Positions 20,440 to 30,323 of a DNA stretch of 64,000 nt are shown here, in pieces; position 1 is the first letter of the stretch; each line of letters starts with the position of its first letter. The notes beneath the pieces are model-generated. The model ran no database searches, was not told the origin of the DNA, and saw only the letters and a list, made by a program, of their open reading frames with translations. The translations under genes were made by a program, and so were the position numbers. Source of the DNA: Macropodus opercularis (lineage: Eukaryota > Chordata > Actinopteri > Anabantiformes > Osphronemidae); the NCBI GenBank assembly GCA_030770545.1, contig CM061093.1:682001-746000 (forward strand), given 5' to 3'.

Positions 20440-22000
20440 TTTTTGCATTAAGAGACAGCAGCTAAAACGATCACTCTCACTGGAAACTGTGCCAAAATAA
20501 TCACCTACTCTTTGCATTGGAGACCAAAAAAACACTAATTTGCCTGCTTTAGTGTTTTGTTTATAACATAAATGACATCACTTTGATTGCATTAAGAGAC
20601 AGCAGCTAAAACAATGACTTAGGCTGGAAACAGTCCCGAAACGCTTAGAATCGCCTATTCTGTGCATTTGAGACAAAAAACACAAAAACATCACTGTCAT
20701 TGCTTGCATCAAGATGAAGCAGCTGAAACCATCACTTACGCTGGAAACAGTGTGAAAACGCTTAGAATCGCCTGTTCTGTTCTATTTAGATCATATCTAG
20801 CACAAAAACATCACTGGCATTGCTTGCATTAACATGCAGCAGCTAAAACCATCACTGAGGCTGGAAACAGTGCGAAAATGCTTAAAATCGCCTATTCTGT
20901 GCATTTGGGACAAAAAAAGACATTACTTTGGTAAAAGTGATTTAAAGGCATGTTAAAGGTGTTTATCTGCTTTAATCTACTAGTAAGATCATATCTAGCA
21001 CAAAAACATCACTGGCATTGCTTGCATTAAGATGCAACAGCTAAAACAACCACTTAGGCTGGAAAAAGTACGAAAACGCTTAGAATAGCATGTTCTGTTC
21101 TACTGAGATCATATCTAACACAAAAACATGACTGTCATTGCTTGCATCAAGATGAAGCAGCTGAAACTATCACTTACGCTGGAAACAGTGTGAAAACGCT
21201 TAGAATCCCCTGTTCTGTACTATTTAGATCATATCTAGCACAAAAACATCACTGGCAGTGCTTGCATTAACATGCAGCAGCTAAAACCATCACTGAGGCT
21301 GGAAACAGTGCGAAAATGGTTTAAATCGCCTATTCTGTGCATTTAGGATCAAAAGAACACTACTTTGGTCAAAGTGACTTAAATGAATTTTAAAGGTGTT
21401 TTCCTGCTTAAATTTACTACTTAAATCATATCTAGCACAAAAACATCACTGGCATAGCTTGCATTAAGCTGCAGCAGTTCAAACCATCACTGAGACTGGA
21501 AACAGTAAAGAAAAGAAAAGAGAGAAAAGAAAAAGAGGAAAAAGAACACTACTACTGATCGTGATATAAATCCATTTTAAGGTGTTTGACCGCTTCAGAC
21601 ATCTATTTGGTTCATATCTAAGACATCACTGGCATTGCTTGCATTAAGATGCAGCAGCTAAAACCATCACTGAGGCTGGAAACAGTGCCAAAACGCTTAG
21701 AATCGCCTGTTCTGTCCTACCGAGATCACATCTAACACAAAAACATCACCAGCATTGCTTGTATTAAAATGCAGCAGCTAAAACCATCACTTAGGCTGGA
21801 AACAGTGCCAAAAATGCTTAGAATCGCCTATTCTGTGCATCTAAGACCAAAAGAATACGACTTTGGTATAAGTGATTCAAATGCATTTTAAATATGTTTG
21901 TCTACTTTACTCTTCTATTTGGATCATATCTAACACAAAAACATCACTGGCATTTTAGCTGCTGCATTTTAATACAAGCAATGCCAATGATGTTTTTATG
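20440..22000 (+). repeat. Satellite array with 120/120/198-bp units (438-bp higher-order period)
   Basis: Ten direct units can be anchored on the cagcagctRaaac motif, with anchor starts at 20461, 20605, 20722, 20842, 21040, 21160, 21280, 21477, 21657 and 21777. Equivalent units recur every 437-438 bp (20722/21160, 20842/21280, 21040/21477), so three units (120, 120, 198) form a higher-order repeat. The 198-bp unit carries an extra segment with actttggt and gtgttt. The array ends at 21945-22000 in an inverted unit. An A/G-rich run sits at 21510-21548. No protein coding is seen. Confidence 0.85.
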
Positions 22001-22490
22001 GTATATATTATACAAATACAAGTCTAAACCAGGCAAACACAGTTCAAATGTATTTTTGTCCAAATGATGTTAGTATGTTAGTATGTTTGTACTCATACTT
22101 TCTGAAAGGTCTAGTGAAATTCTGTATTTACTGTCTAAAATTGTCATTAAGTAATCAACAACCAGTTGTTGCTGTTTTATTTGTTAGACATGTGAATTTA
22201 CTTTGATTGCTAATCTGATATTAATCTTTTTCAGCCAAATGTTGCCTGTACTGAAGCTGCATTGGGGTTTAAAAGTGTCTTGTGATATCAGAAAAGCTGT
22301 TCAACCACACTGGTTGTTGGACTGGTGACCTGTACCGCTCCTCGCAACCCACATGACAGTTGGGATAGACTCCAGCATATTTACAAGACTTGAGAGAACA
22401 AATCGGTATAACAATGCCTGCCTCTGTACCTTAAAGTGAAGAGTTCCTTAACCTGGCAGTTCCAGAATCAAAAAGGAGTGGGACCCTTTG
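22001..22490. other. No recognisable gene
   Basis: AT-rich sequence between the satellite array and the foldback element; no family recognised. Confidence 0.3.
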
Positions 22491-24458
22491 TGGGATCAAA
22501 TTAGGGTCAAATAAAATTTGTACCTGTAAAATGATTTGTGCGTGTGTAAACCAGATTTGTACTTGTAATACACTTTGTGTGTCTGTAAAAAGATTTGAAC
22601 TTGTAGATTTAACAAGAGTTTTACCAATATTCACACACACAAATCAAGCCTCTAAGTTACGCACAAAATGTGACCCTAAATTTACAAGTACAAAACGGTG
22701 ACTCTGATTTGACGCTTGAATTTGATTGGCTAATGAAACCCAATCACCAAGCAGGCTGTCGCAGTCCTTTAGCGAATCACTACCGGTCCTGAAAGGTGAA
22801 GACACAGCGATAAGCGGCAAGCGCCAATAAACCCAGAGAGTAATTATATTTAATGTCTATATGTATGATATGATGTACTCTTGTGATATGCTAAGGTAAT
22901 GTAGCAGCTGGTAAAGGTAAACTGGTGTTAGTGGCAGAGTGGAGGTTTCTCCTCTCACTGAACAGAGAGCCTGCTCGGGTGTTGGTGCTCACCGGAGCCT
23001 ATTGTTCAATCAGGCCCAGGTGAGTCTGGCAGGTGTTTTAAGGGCATGGGTGACTCTGTTCGGCCCTGAATCAAGCTGAGGGAGACTCCGTAGAGTCCGT
23101 GTGTTGCACATGCAGGGAAGTCGCTGCTGGTAGGTAACGTTTTAGCGCATTAGCCGTTTATATATGCACAGAGCTCAGGGGCGACGTCTCCGGAGCCGAG
23201 CTTTTAGTAGCGATCAGCTGATCTGGTGTTGGCCCGGGCTGTGGCAGCTGATGTCCAGGTATCACGCATGGTTTTATACTGTAGAATTCCTGGTCGCTCT
23301 CCACCTGTTTAACCATGTTTTATGTAATTTATGCAGCGAGCGGAGGGAGGATCCTCTGCTGAAGAGACTGCAGCAGGTCCCTTAGCTGCAAAGCTCTGCT
23401 GCTCTGGCTCCACCACTGTGGGACTGCACTCTGGCCTGGGAAGAGCGGCCACGAATCGGCTTTTCCCTCACCGCTGCTGTTCTGACGACCGCTGTTCTGG
23501 TTCTGCCTCAGACTCTGATTCGGATTTAAGGCACATCTGACGACTTGGGGCCACGAGACGGTCCCTGCTTCGTTGTCCTGATGTGGACCGGATCTTGTTT
23601 ATCGCGTTTAGTAGATCTTTTAACTGAATTGACATTGGTTTGGTTTATTTTTCCTGTTTATTTGCTTTGAATTAACCCAAGCATGGTGGTTTGTTTTATT
23701 TTGTTTGCATTGGTTTACTCATGAACATTGTTGCATGTTTTTAAACAGGAAATCGCCTTTTTTAATTTGAAAGTGTCATTAAAATAAATTTTATAAGCCA
23801 CAAACTCTGCTCTCTGGTGCTATCCTTGCGTTTTACGTTGGCAGACCTGCTTGGGTTACGTAAAGGGAAATAACTTGCTGACTCTGTCACATTAGCAATG
23901 GTGGTTTTATTGGATGTTTAAGTAGCATGTTAGCAGTAAGGCTGTTAGCATGTTATCTGTGTAGTGTGAAGGCGGTTGTCATTCACCGCCGAGACTCAAC
24001 ATAATAGTTTTTCATCAGGCCGCATAAGTTTACCTACGTGAATAAAAGCCTTGCAGGTAAGTCACTGTCAAGTCTGTCTCGTCATTAACTATATTACTCT
24101 CTGGGTTTATTGGCGGTCGCCGCTTATCGCTGTGTCTTCACCTTTCAGGACCGGTAGTGCTTCGCTAAAGGACTGCGACAGCCTGCTTGGTGATTGGGTT
24201 TCATTAGCCAATCAAATTCAAGCGTCAAATCAGAGTCACCGTTTTGTACTTGTAAATTTAGGGTCACATTTTGTGCGTAACTTAGAGGCTTGATTTGTGT
24301 GTGTGAATATTGGTAAAACACAAAGTGTATTACAAGTACAAATCTGGTTTACACATGCACAAATCATTTTACAGGTACAAATACATGCACGCATCTGGGT
24401 TACACACGCACAAATCATTTTACGGGTACAAATTTTATTTGACCCTAATTTGATCCCA
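22491..24458 (+). mobile_element. Foldback-type DNA element with ~360-bp terminal inverted repeats
   Basis: Left arm 22491-22846 and right arm 24088-24458 are inverted copies, from the tips (TGGGATCAAATTAGGGTC and its complement) to the inner block actctctgggtttattggcg. The right arm has an extra ~45-bp duplication near its tip, and the left arm a similar small expansion. No transposase is encoded, so it is non-autonomous. I could not define a target duplication, so the superfamily is open. The 1.24-kb interior is described separately. Confidence 0.8.
22847..24087 (+). other. Interior of foldback element: promoter-to-polyA-like unit
   Basis: A tatatatgc TATA-like box at about 23158 is followed by a GC-rich transcribed-looking segment and an AATAAA at about 23783. 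The only frame of note is a 73-codon ORF at 23164-23385 with no recognisable domain. The interior could be a captured host fragment or an inserted LTR (possible TG...CA limits near 22899 and 23890); I cannot decide between these. Confidence 0.35.
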
Positions 24459-25779
24459 TAACCCTCTGCCTCAGTGCTCTGTTAAAATCATGCATGTCCG
24501 GTGGCGAGGTGGTGCATCAACCTATGACACAGGCAGTTTGCACATTTAGAAAAGTTCAATATGTGGCAGTTCTGTTCTCCAGCCAGCTGAGGCAATGTCT
24601 CTTTGAACTTTGTAACTGCTTCATGGCACACAGGTGTAATTTCATGTATCTGATCAATCAGTTTGAATTCTGGTTAGTCAGCGTCTTGCTTTTGTATTCT
24701 GCTTATTAGAGACCATCTTGCTCTGTACTTAGTCAGGTAGGATTTTGTTTTGTTTTATGGACTAATTGCTACGTTTGTTTATTAACATATATGATTTAGC
24801 CTCATAGCGAGTGTCTGTAGTATAATTTTAAGTTTGTTCATTAAAGACAATATTCCTCCTGAATCAGAACCAGCCTTCCAGTGTGTCTACTTTTTTTGTT
24901 TGTCACACATTTTCAGGTGTTGGAGCAGCATATATTCCTATTCAGATGATGTCTTTTTGGTGAAAATGGTTCTGTCCTGTCAGGTTAACTATGACCTTAA
25001 CCACAAGTCAAACTCATTTCCACAAAACTAACCCTGACTCAAATCTGTACGACATAGTTAGTGTGTTCAGCTTCATTATAATGAAACTACCAGCGCAACA
25101 ACCATGGTTTGTGACCACAGTGATGGCATTACTTGTTTACCTGATTATTAACATCTTTTTGGAAGGAGGGGGTATCTCAGTCTCAACTGCCAGTGCAGGA
25201 GTCTGCTTGTGTGTCACCTGGAATTCAGTGGAAAAACAAAAACACATTAACAACAGATAGATATCACATCTTTACAGATTATTATGCTGTAAGTAAGTAA
25301 ATAGTAAGATTCAGGAACATATCAATAGGCGCCTAAAACGTCTCCATCTGTCTGAGCATGTTTGTCTGTCTTGTCTAAGACTATATATATGTAATAATGT
25401 GGCACATAAGTCCATAATAAGTTTTAATCTCATCAGTATAAATTATGGCACTCACATTCTCACAGCAGCTTTAACAGGGAGTGGGTTTTGTTGACATTTT
25501 AGCTTTTTGTGACTGAAGATCTTTTGTCTTACCAAGCTGTATGCTGTAACACTTTCTTACGTGCTGCACAGCTGTTGGAACTACAGATATTGTTTCTACC
25601 ATAGCCCCAAGTACAAACCACAGCATGTTGCTAACGTGTAACACATTCTGGCAAAAAAAGATATACAGTTCATTTAATCATTGGTGAACTTGTGTACGTT
25701 ACGTTATTAAACACCTACTATAGTTCTGTGGAAGGTCACATGTACAACAGAAACACAGGTCTGGTTGTTACATGCTAAG
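24459..25779. other. No confident gene
   Basis: Several short plus-strand ORFs, the longest being 24991-25260 (89 codons with one hydrophobic stretch and no known domain). No repeat family was recognised. It could be single-copy host sequence. Confidence 0.3.
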
Positions 25780-26126
25780 AAAATGGTCGAAACCTTGTTT
25801 GACTAAGCGCCTGCCCGTCACCGCTGAGGGAGCGGATCCAACCTGACCGCACGCATTCACTCACCTCAGTTAGGATCCGTTTCTCCCGTTTAGCTGTCCA
25901 CGAGCGGGTGTACACGCTCTTACTACGAGACATGGACATTTTTCTTATATATACACTCACGACAAACTACGCGCGCACACAATTTGCTATTGTTCGATGT
26001 AGTGTCGATTTGTTTGTCTTACTTGTCGGAAGTGGCGGGACATCCACCTTCGCCGGGCAAACAGAAGGGTTGCGCGGCGCTCGTTTTTGACTGCAAAGCC
26101 TGAGTTGCGCCGGCGCAATGGGATTG
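25780..26126 (-). repeat. Unknown ~330-bp module, copy 2
   Basis: Second copy of the module at 8024-8355, the same orientation, about 85-90 percent similar by eye. On the minus strand the small frame (25775-25960) begins MSVYIRKMSMSR and reads on past the point where copy 1 has a stop, through a GTGAGTG that could be a splice donor. Right limit at the gcgccggcgcaa palindrome. Confidence 0.6.
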
Positions 26127-26980
26127 GGGTCTGGCGAAACCAAGTTTGTTATGTGTGGGGGATTTGTATCGTCTGGTCGGGAAATGTTGCTAGTGGTAAA
26201 TGTTGCAGATTGTGTTATGTATGTATATATTATTTTACATATATATTAGGAGAACATCACAAACAGGGGTGGTGAATATTTTCCTATGGCCACTGGAATT
26301 AAGGGTTTGAGGAAGTTGGGAGACTTTGTTACTTACCTGTAGTTTGGTTTCCTCCTATAAAGGGGTGGAGCCTGGGCTATGAGAAGGGAGGCCGGGCTTA
26401 CGCAGGGGGCAGAGAGCACAGAGCACAGACTGATTCATGACGACAGCAGTACAGAGGTAAGATGTTTAACAGCTGTGATAAAATTGTTCATTTCCAATGG
26501 TCACTTCTGTTTTATGATCAGTTGAATACATAGCTCATTTACTTTACCTGTTTCTGTCCTGTGAAGGTGTTTTTGTATTTGTTTCACTCTAAACCTTAGA
26601 CTGAAATGTGTAAGTTTTATGATGAACCTCTGAACCTGTAACTCTAACAGACTGATAAGGCCATGTCTGTCCTCTCTGTGATGCTCACGCTGCTGCTGGA
26701 GTCAGTTTGATCATTGTATGATGACAATGATAAACTAATGATCATTAGTTAACAAGTTTTGGACTGAAAATGCAGCCTTTTAGAATAAATGCTTTGGGTA
26801 GTTCCCTGTAGGTTGGGGCAAAGCATTGATTTGGGCAAAGCTTTAAAACTTCTGTGTCTGCTTACATGTTACTTTGTCTTAAACTTTGCTTGTGTTTTGA
26901 TTAATTTGATTTGCATTGGTTTTATAATTTAAAGCTAATATGTGATGGGCAGTCTGTTGAGCGACACCTGAGTTAACAGC
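26127..26980. other. Unassigned, with a candidate promoter/first exon
   Basis: No domain or repeat family is recognised apart from the TATA-box candidate listed separately. The right end is the LTR of ERV-C. Confidence 0.3.
26355..26461 (+). promoter_or_regulatory. Candidate TATA promoter and noncoding first exon
   Basis: cctataaagg at 26355-26364 fits a TATA box. About 100 bp downstream the purine-rich sequence ends in cagaggtaag (26452-26461), a good splice-donor context. No downstream coding exon is recognised, so this may be an old LTR or a remnant host promoter. Confidence 0.3.
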
Positions 26981-27409
26981 TGTTAGAGGATATGGAGCAT
27001 AGTCCTCTCTGTGAACTGGTCCTTTCTGTGTCTCTGTGATATCTTGCTATGCTTGCAGGTACTCCCCATGACCTTGTTATGCTAGGGAAGAATGTTTAAC
27101 TGCTCACGCCAAGAGGAAACTTCACAAAACTATATTCATGGCATAATGACTTCCTATGTATGTTATTCACCATATATGGAGTGGCTTTGTATCTTGTTTT
27201 ACCGGATGTGAAGGAGTGACTTTCATACTTTTCCTAATTAAAAGAGCTGTGCCCAAGGGGGGTTTGGAGATCGTCGGCTGGGCACTGAGTTATTGTGTTC
27301 CAGAGCGGCTCCCCTTGTGTGCACAAGCGTAAAACTTGAGATCTCAGAGTTTGTCTTCCTTTTGTCAGTGTCTCTGTATTGTTTAGGTGTTGGCAGGCTA
27401 AACCCAACA
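26981..27409 (+). repeat. ERV-C 5' LTR
   Basis: TG...CA limits. Shares with the 3' copy the blocks ggatatggagcatagtcctc, ggagtgactttcat and gttggcaggctaaa. It has aattaaaag where the 3' copy has aataaaagg, the likely polyadenylation signal. Confidence 0.75.
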
Positions 27410-27773
27410 ACAGCCGACACCAGGGAAAAGTTCAGCTGCACAGAAACAAGAATGGATTCTCGTCTGATGTTCGTGACAGGAGGCGGAGAGCAGACGCTCC
27501 ATTCAGAGTACAGTGATCTGAAGCAACTATTTTAAGGTGAAGAATGTGTGTAGTGCTGTGAAATGGTTTAGTCCCTGTTATAACATCATAAGCTTTGTGA
27601 TGGCTCCCTTTAATGTCCCGTGTGCATTGCTCATAAGCACGCTACAGGGTATGTTGCTCGGAACGAATGTGGCATACAAACTACCTGGCTGAAGAGAGTC
27701 ACCCAAAGTTAGAGTATGTGTGAGAAGGTCCAACCATACGATGAGATGGGAAGATCAGTGTGTGTGTGAATGA

Positions 27774-27820
27774 GCCCATTGAAAGTTTAAGCAGCGGCCC
27801 ATTGAAAGTTTAAGCAGCAG
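27774..27820 (+). repeat. Two tandem 22-bp copies
   Basis: cccattgaaagtttaagcag occurs twice in succession inside ERV-C. Confidence 0.6.
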
Positions 27821-27825
27821 CCCAA

Positions 27826-28543
27826 GTGAATCTAGAAAACCGCAGGGAACAAAATGGGGAAGTTAGAAGTCTTACAGGTTGGTCTGTTGGCCAAATGGAA
27901 CATGCATTTAGACAGCAGGGGTGGCTAAACCACTGCGTTACAATACATATGAAGCTTTACATCGATCAGAAGACAGTGGTACGCTGTAGGTGCCAGCACG
28001 TACGAATGGCAGAACATCTAGGAATATGTCTGAAAAATCATTGTTCATACCACCCACAAAGTGCAGGATTGGTGGAATGAACAAATGGCACCGTGAAAGG
28101 CAGACTGAGAAAGACCATGGAGCAAACAGGCAGACCATGGCCTGAGTGTTTAGATTTGGTAAAGATGTATATGCGCTTTACTCCTACAGATAAAGGATTA
28201 ACTTCTTTTGGGATTGTGCGTGTTACCAATGATTAATGTTAAAGAAAAGGCAGAGGAGACACACACACCAGCAGACTGGATGTGTAAAATGCTTAAAGAG
28301 AAAAGTGTTAATGCCAATAATCTGCCAGACAATGCTTTGTCTCCTCAGGCGACGCTTATACAGCCAGGTGACCAGGTCCTCACCAAGGTGATCAAACGGA
28401 ACAACGGGGACGCTGGACCGCCCCCGCTGGGACGGCCCTTTCACAGTCCTGCTCACCACACCAACAGCGTTGAAGATAGCAGAAAGAGACACGTGGATTC
28501 ACCAGAGCCACTGCAAAAAGCTGACACCGCTGACATCTGAGTA
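27826..28543 (+). pseudogene. ERV-C integrase C-terminal half
   Basis: Frames with stops encode the end of a retroviral integrase: the third catalytic residue lies in YHPQSAGLVE, with an in-frame TGA directly after it, followed by the C-terminal domain (PGDQVLTKVIKR, then a GPF-type block in a neighbouring frame) and a tail ending near 28543. These features match the gamma/epsilon-like retroviral pol of ERV-A rather than Gypsy. At least three frame changes are present, so no product is expected. Confidence 0.7.
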
Positions 28544-28842
28544 AGGGTGGAAGTCGGCCGGCATCAAAGCCCTTGGCTGCAGAAGAAAACAACTAATCCC
28601 TGCTCCCAGCTATGATGTCGAGGGGTAAGCTGTGTGTAGTGTTAACTGCTATGATGACGAACTGAACGAGTAATACTCCCTGAGTGGTGTCGACACAGCA
28701 AACTGATCAATGCCTGATGCATGTTTTGAAAATGAGAAATCAAGTGGAATGTGTCTGATGATGATTTGTGCAGATTGTGTTTGCTGTTCATGTGTATAAT
28801 GTTTTCTTGCCCAGGGTACACACGAGGACAAATAGTAGGGAT

Positions 28843-29275
28843 TGTTAGAGGATATGGAGCATAGTCCTCTCTGTGTCTTGTCCTGTCTGTGTCTCTGTGA
28901 CCTTGTGACCTTTTCTTGTCTTTACTTGTATAAACATGGAATGATCTATAGCACTAGGGCAGGGTGGCTTGACCACCCATGTCAGGAGGAGACTTTGCAG
29001 ACCACAATTTACTGCATAACGGCTCCATAGGTGTCTTACTCACCATATATGGACTTGTTTTCCTATCTTGCTATGTGGAATGTAAAGGAGTGACTTTCAT
29101 GCTATTCTCAATAAAAGGAGCTGTGTCCAACTGGGAGTCCGTCGGCTGGACGCAGAGTTGTTGTGGTCCAGAGCGGCTTCCTTTGTGCGAATTGTATAAG
29201 AATTGAGATCTCAGACAGTGACACAAGAAAGACAACTCTCTGTATTATTTAAGTGTTGGCAGGCTAAACCCCACA
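28843..29275 (+). repeat. ERV-C 3' LTR
   Basis: Paired with 26981-27409. AATAAAAGG at about 29110 is a plausible polyadenylation signal. Confidence 0.75.
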
Positions 29276-29430
29276 CAGGACACAGACCAGCTGACTGTCC
29301 GCAGAATGTTTCTGCGGGGGCGGTCTGACGGGTGGTGAGGGAGGTGATTGTGCTGACACACACTGCAATGAAGACACGCTTACACAAACATCCCCTGATG
29401 ATGCTATTGCTGGCCATTGCAAATAGATCC
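29276..29430 (-). mobile_element. Fragment of ERV-A gag/protease junction
   Basis: The plus-strand text is the reverse complement of 11205-11400 (for example ccagctgactgtccgcag and gaagacacgcttacacaaac), so this piece has the opposite orientation to ERV-A; the ERV coding sense here is the plus strand. It directly abuts the ERV-C 3' LTR. Confidence 0.6.
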
Positions 29431-29495
29431 CTGAAGCAGGCAAACACCTTTAAAATGCATTTAAATCACTTTTGACCAAAGTAGTGTTCCAGTAG
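29431..29495 (-). repeat. Satellite long-unit fragment (inverted)
   Basis: aacacctttaaaatgcattt and gaccaaagtagtgttc are the reverse complement of the extra segment in the 198-bp satellite unit (for example 21356-21406). Confidence 0.5.
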
Positions 29496-29496
29496 T

Positions 29497-29595
29497 AGTT
29501 CAATTCAACTTTATTTATATACCGCCAATTCACAACATCAGTTATCTCGAGGCACTTTACAGGTAAGGTTTAAGACCTTACACAACTAAACCCAA
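29497..29595 (-). mobile_element. L2 3' tail, left part of a target split by the Gypsy element
   Basis: L2 3' terminus with the aattcaa-type tail. It ends in cccaa (29591-29595), which is repeated at 35860-35864 on the other side of the Gypsy element, where the same L2 continues. Confidence 0.85.
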
Positions 29596-30287
29596 TGTTA
29601 CGCCCCCTCTCAGTCTGGCTCGGTCTAGAGGGAAGAGGAGGCCCTAACACTAAGTAACCACAGGAGCAGTCAGTGTTTAGTGGATACCGTTTGTTTATTG
29701 GTGCACAAATGAGGTATGGATCAGGACACAAGTACAGGGTAAGAGGACTGGTCCACAGCTGTGCCAAATGAAAGAACTGAACAAAACAAAACAGGGCCTG
29801 TCTATCTAACTAGTCAGAGAACAAAATTAACAAAAAGGCCTGTCTACCTACTCTACAAAACAGCAGGTTCAAAACATTACAGGGGGAGCAGCAGCTGTCT
29901 TACCTGGTGTGTCTAACAGAAGTTTCAGCTGCGTGTTGCATGTGTACAGGGTACCCCCAACTTACCTAGACCCAGCCTCTTACCACTGAACGGTCTCAAG
30001 GTAGAACAAACAAAAAGCCTAGCCAGCAGCACCTGGTCAAAAGGTGGCAAAACAAAACAAAGGCTAGCTTCAGGTAGTAGCAACATGGACGTCTGCTCAG
30101 GACAGGAAGGGCAGAGAGAGAGAGAGAGACTCCTCCCACTCAGTCTGAACCTTATGTAGGCTGCTGCAGATGCTGGTTGGTTCCAGTCAGTATAAACAGG
30201 CCAATCAGGCGGTGTGATCCTGGGGAGAGATGACAAACAGCACAGACAAAACTACAGTCTCCTCCCTCGCCTTCCTGGCACGTAACA
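29596..30287 (-). repeat. Gypsy 3' LTR
   Basis: Plus-strand limits are tgttacgccc and cacgtaaca. It contains a run of AG dinucleotides at about 30113-30130, one step longer than in the other LTR. Confidence 0.92.
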
Positions 30288-30300
30288 CCCCCACCCATTA
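30288..30300 (-). promoter_or_regulatory. Gypsy polypurine tract
   Basis: Directly inside the 3' LTR, the minus strand reads aatgggtggggg, the usual purine run that primes plus-strand synthesis. Confidence 0.75.
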
Positions 30301-30323
30301 AGAGGTAACTCATGGTTACCTAT

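Larger units (their letters stand above)
26981..29275 (+). mobile_element. Internally deleted endogenous retrovirus ERV-C with two LTRs
   Basis: LTRs at 26981-27409 and 28843-29275 share TGTTAGAGG starts and aaccCMaca ends, with ~80 percent similarity by eye, which implies an old insertion. The 1.43-kb interior holds only the end of pol (integrase). gag, RT and env are not seen. A purine-rich tract precedes the 3' LTR. No matching target duplication is visible. Confidence 0.75.

Noticed and set aside
20440..22000. CRISPR-like appearance of regularly spaced repeats
   Set aside because: Units are 120-198 bp, contiguous and similar along their whole length with no unique spacers, and the genome is clearly vertebrate. 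This is a satellite.
24991..25260. Possible host exon with a transmembrane-like segment
   Set aside because: Only 89 codons, no recognised domain, no convincing splice pattern around it; left as unassigned.
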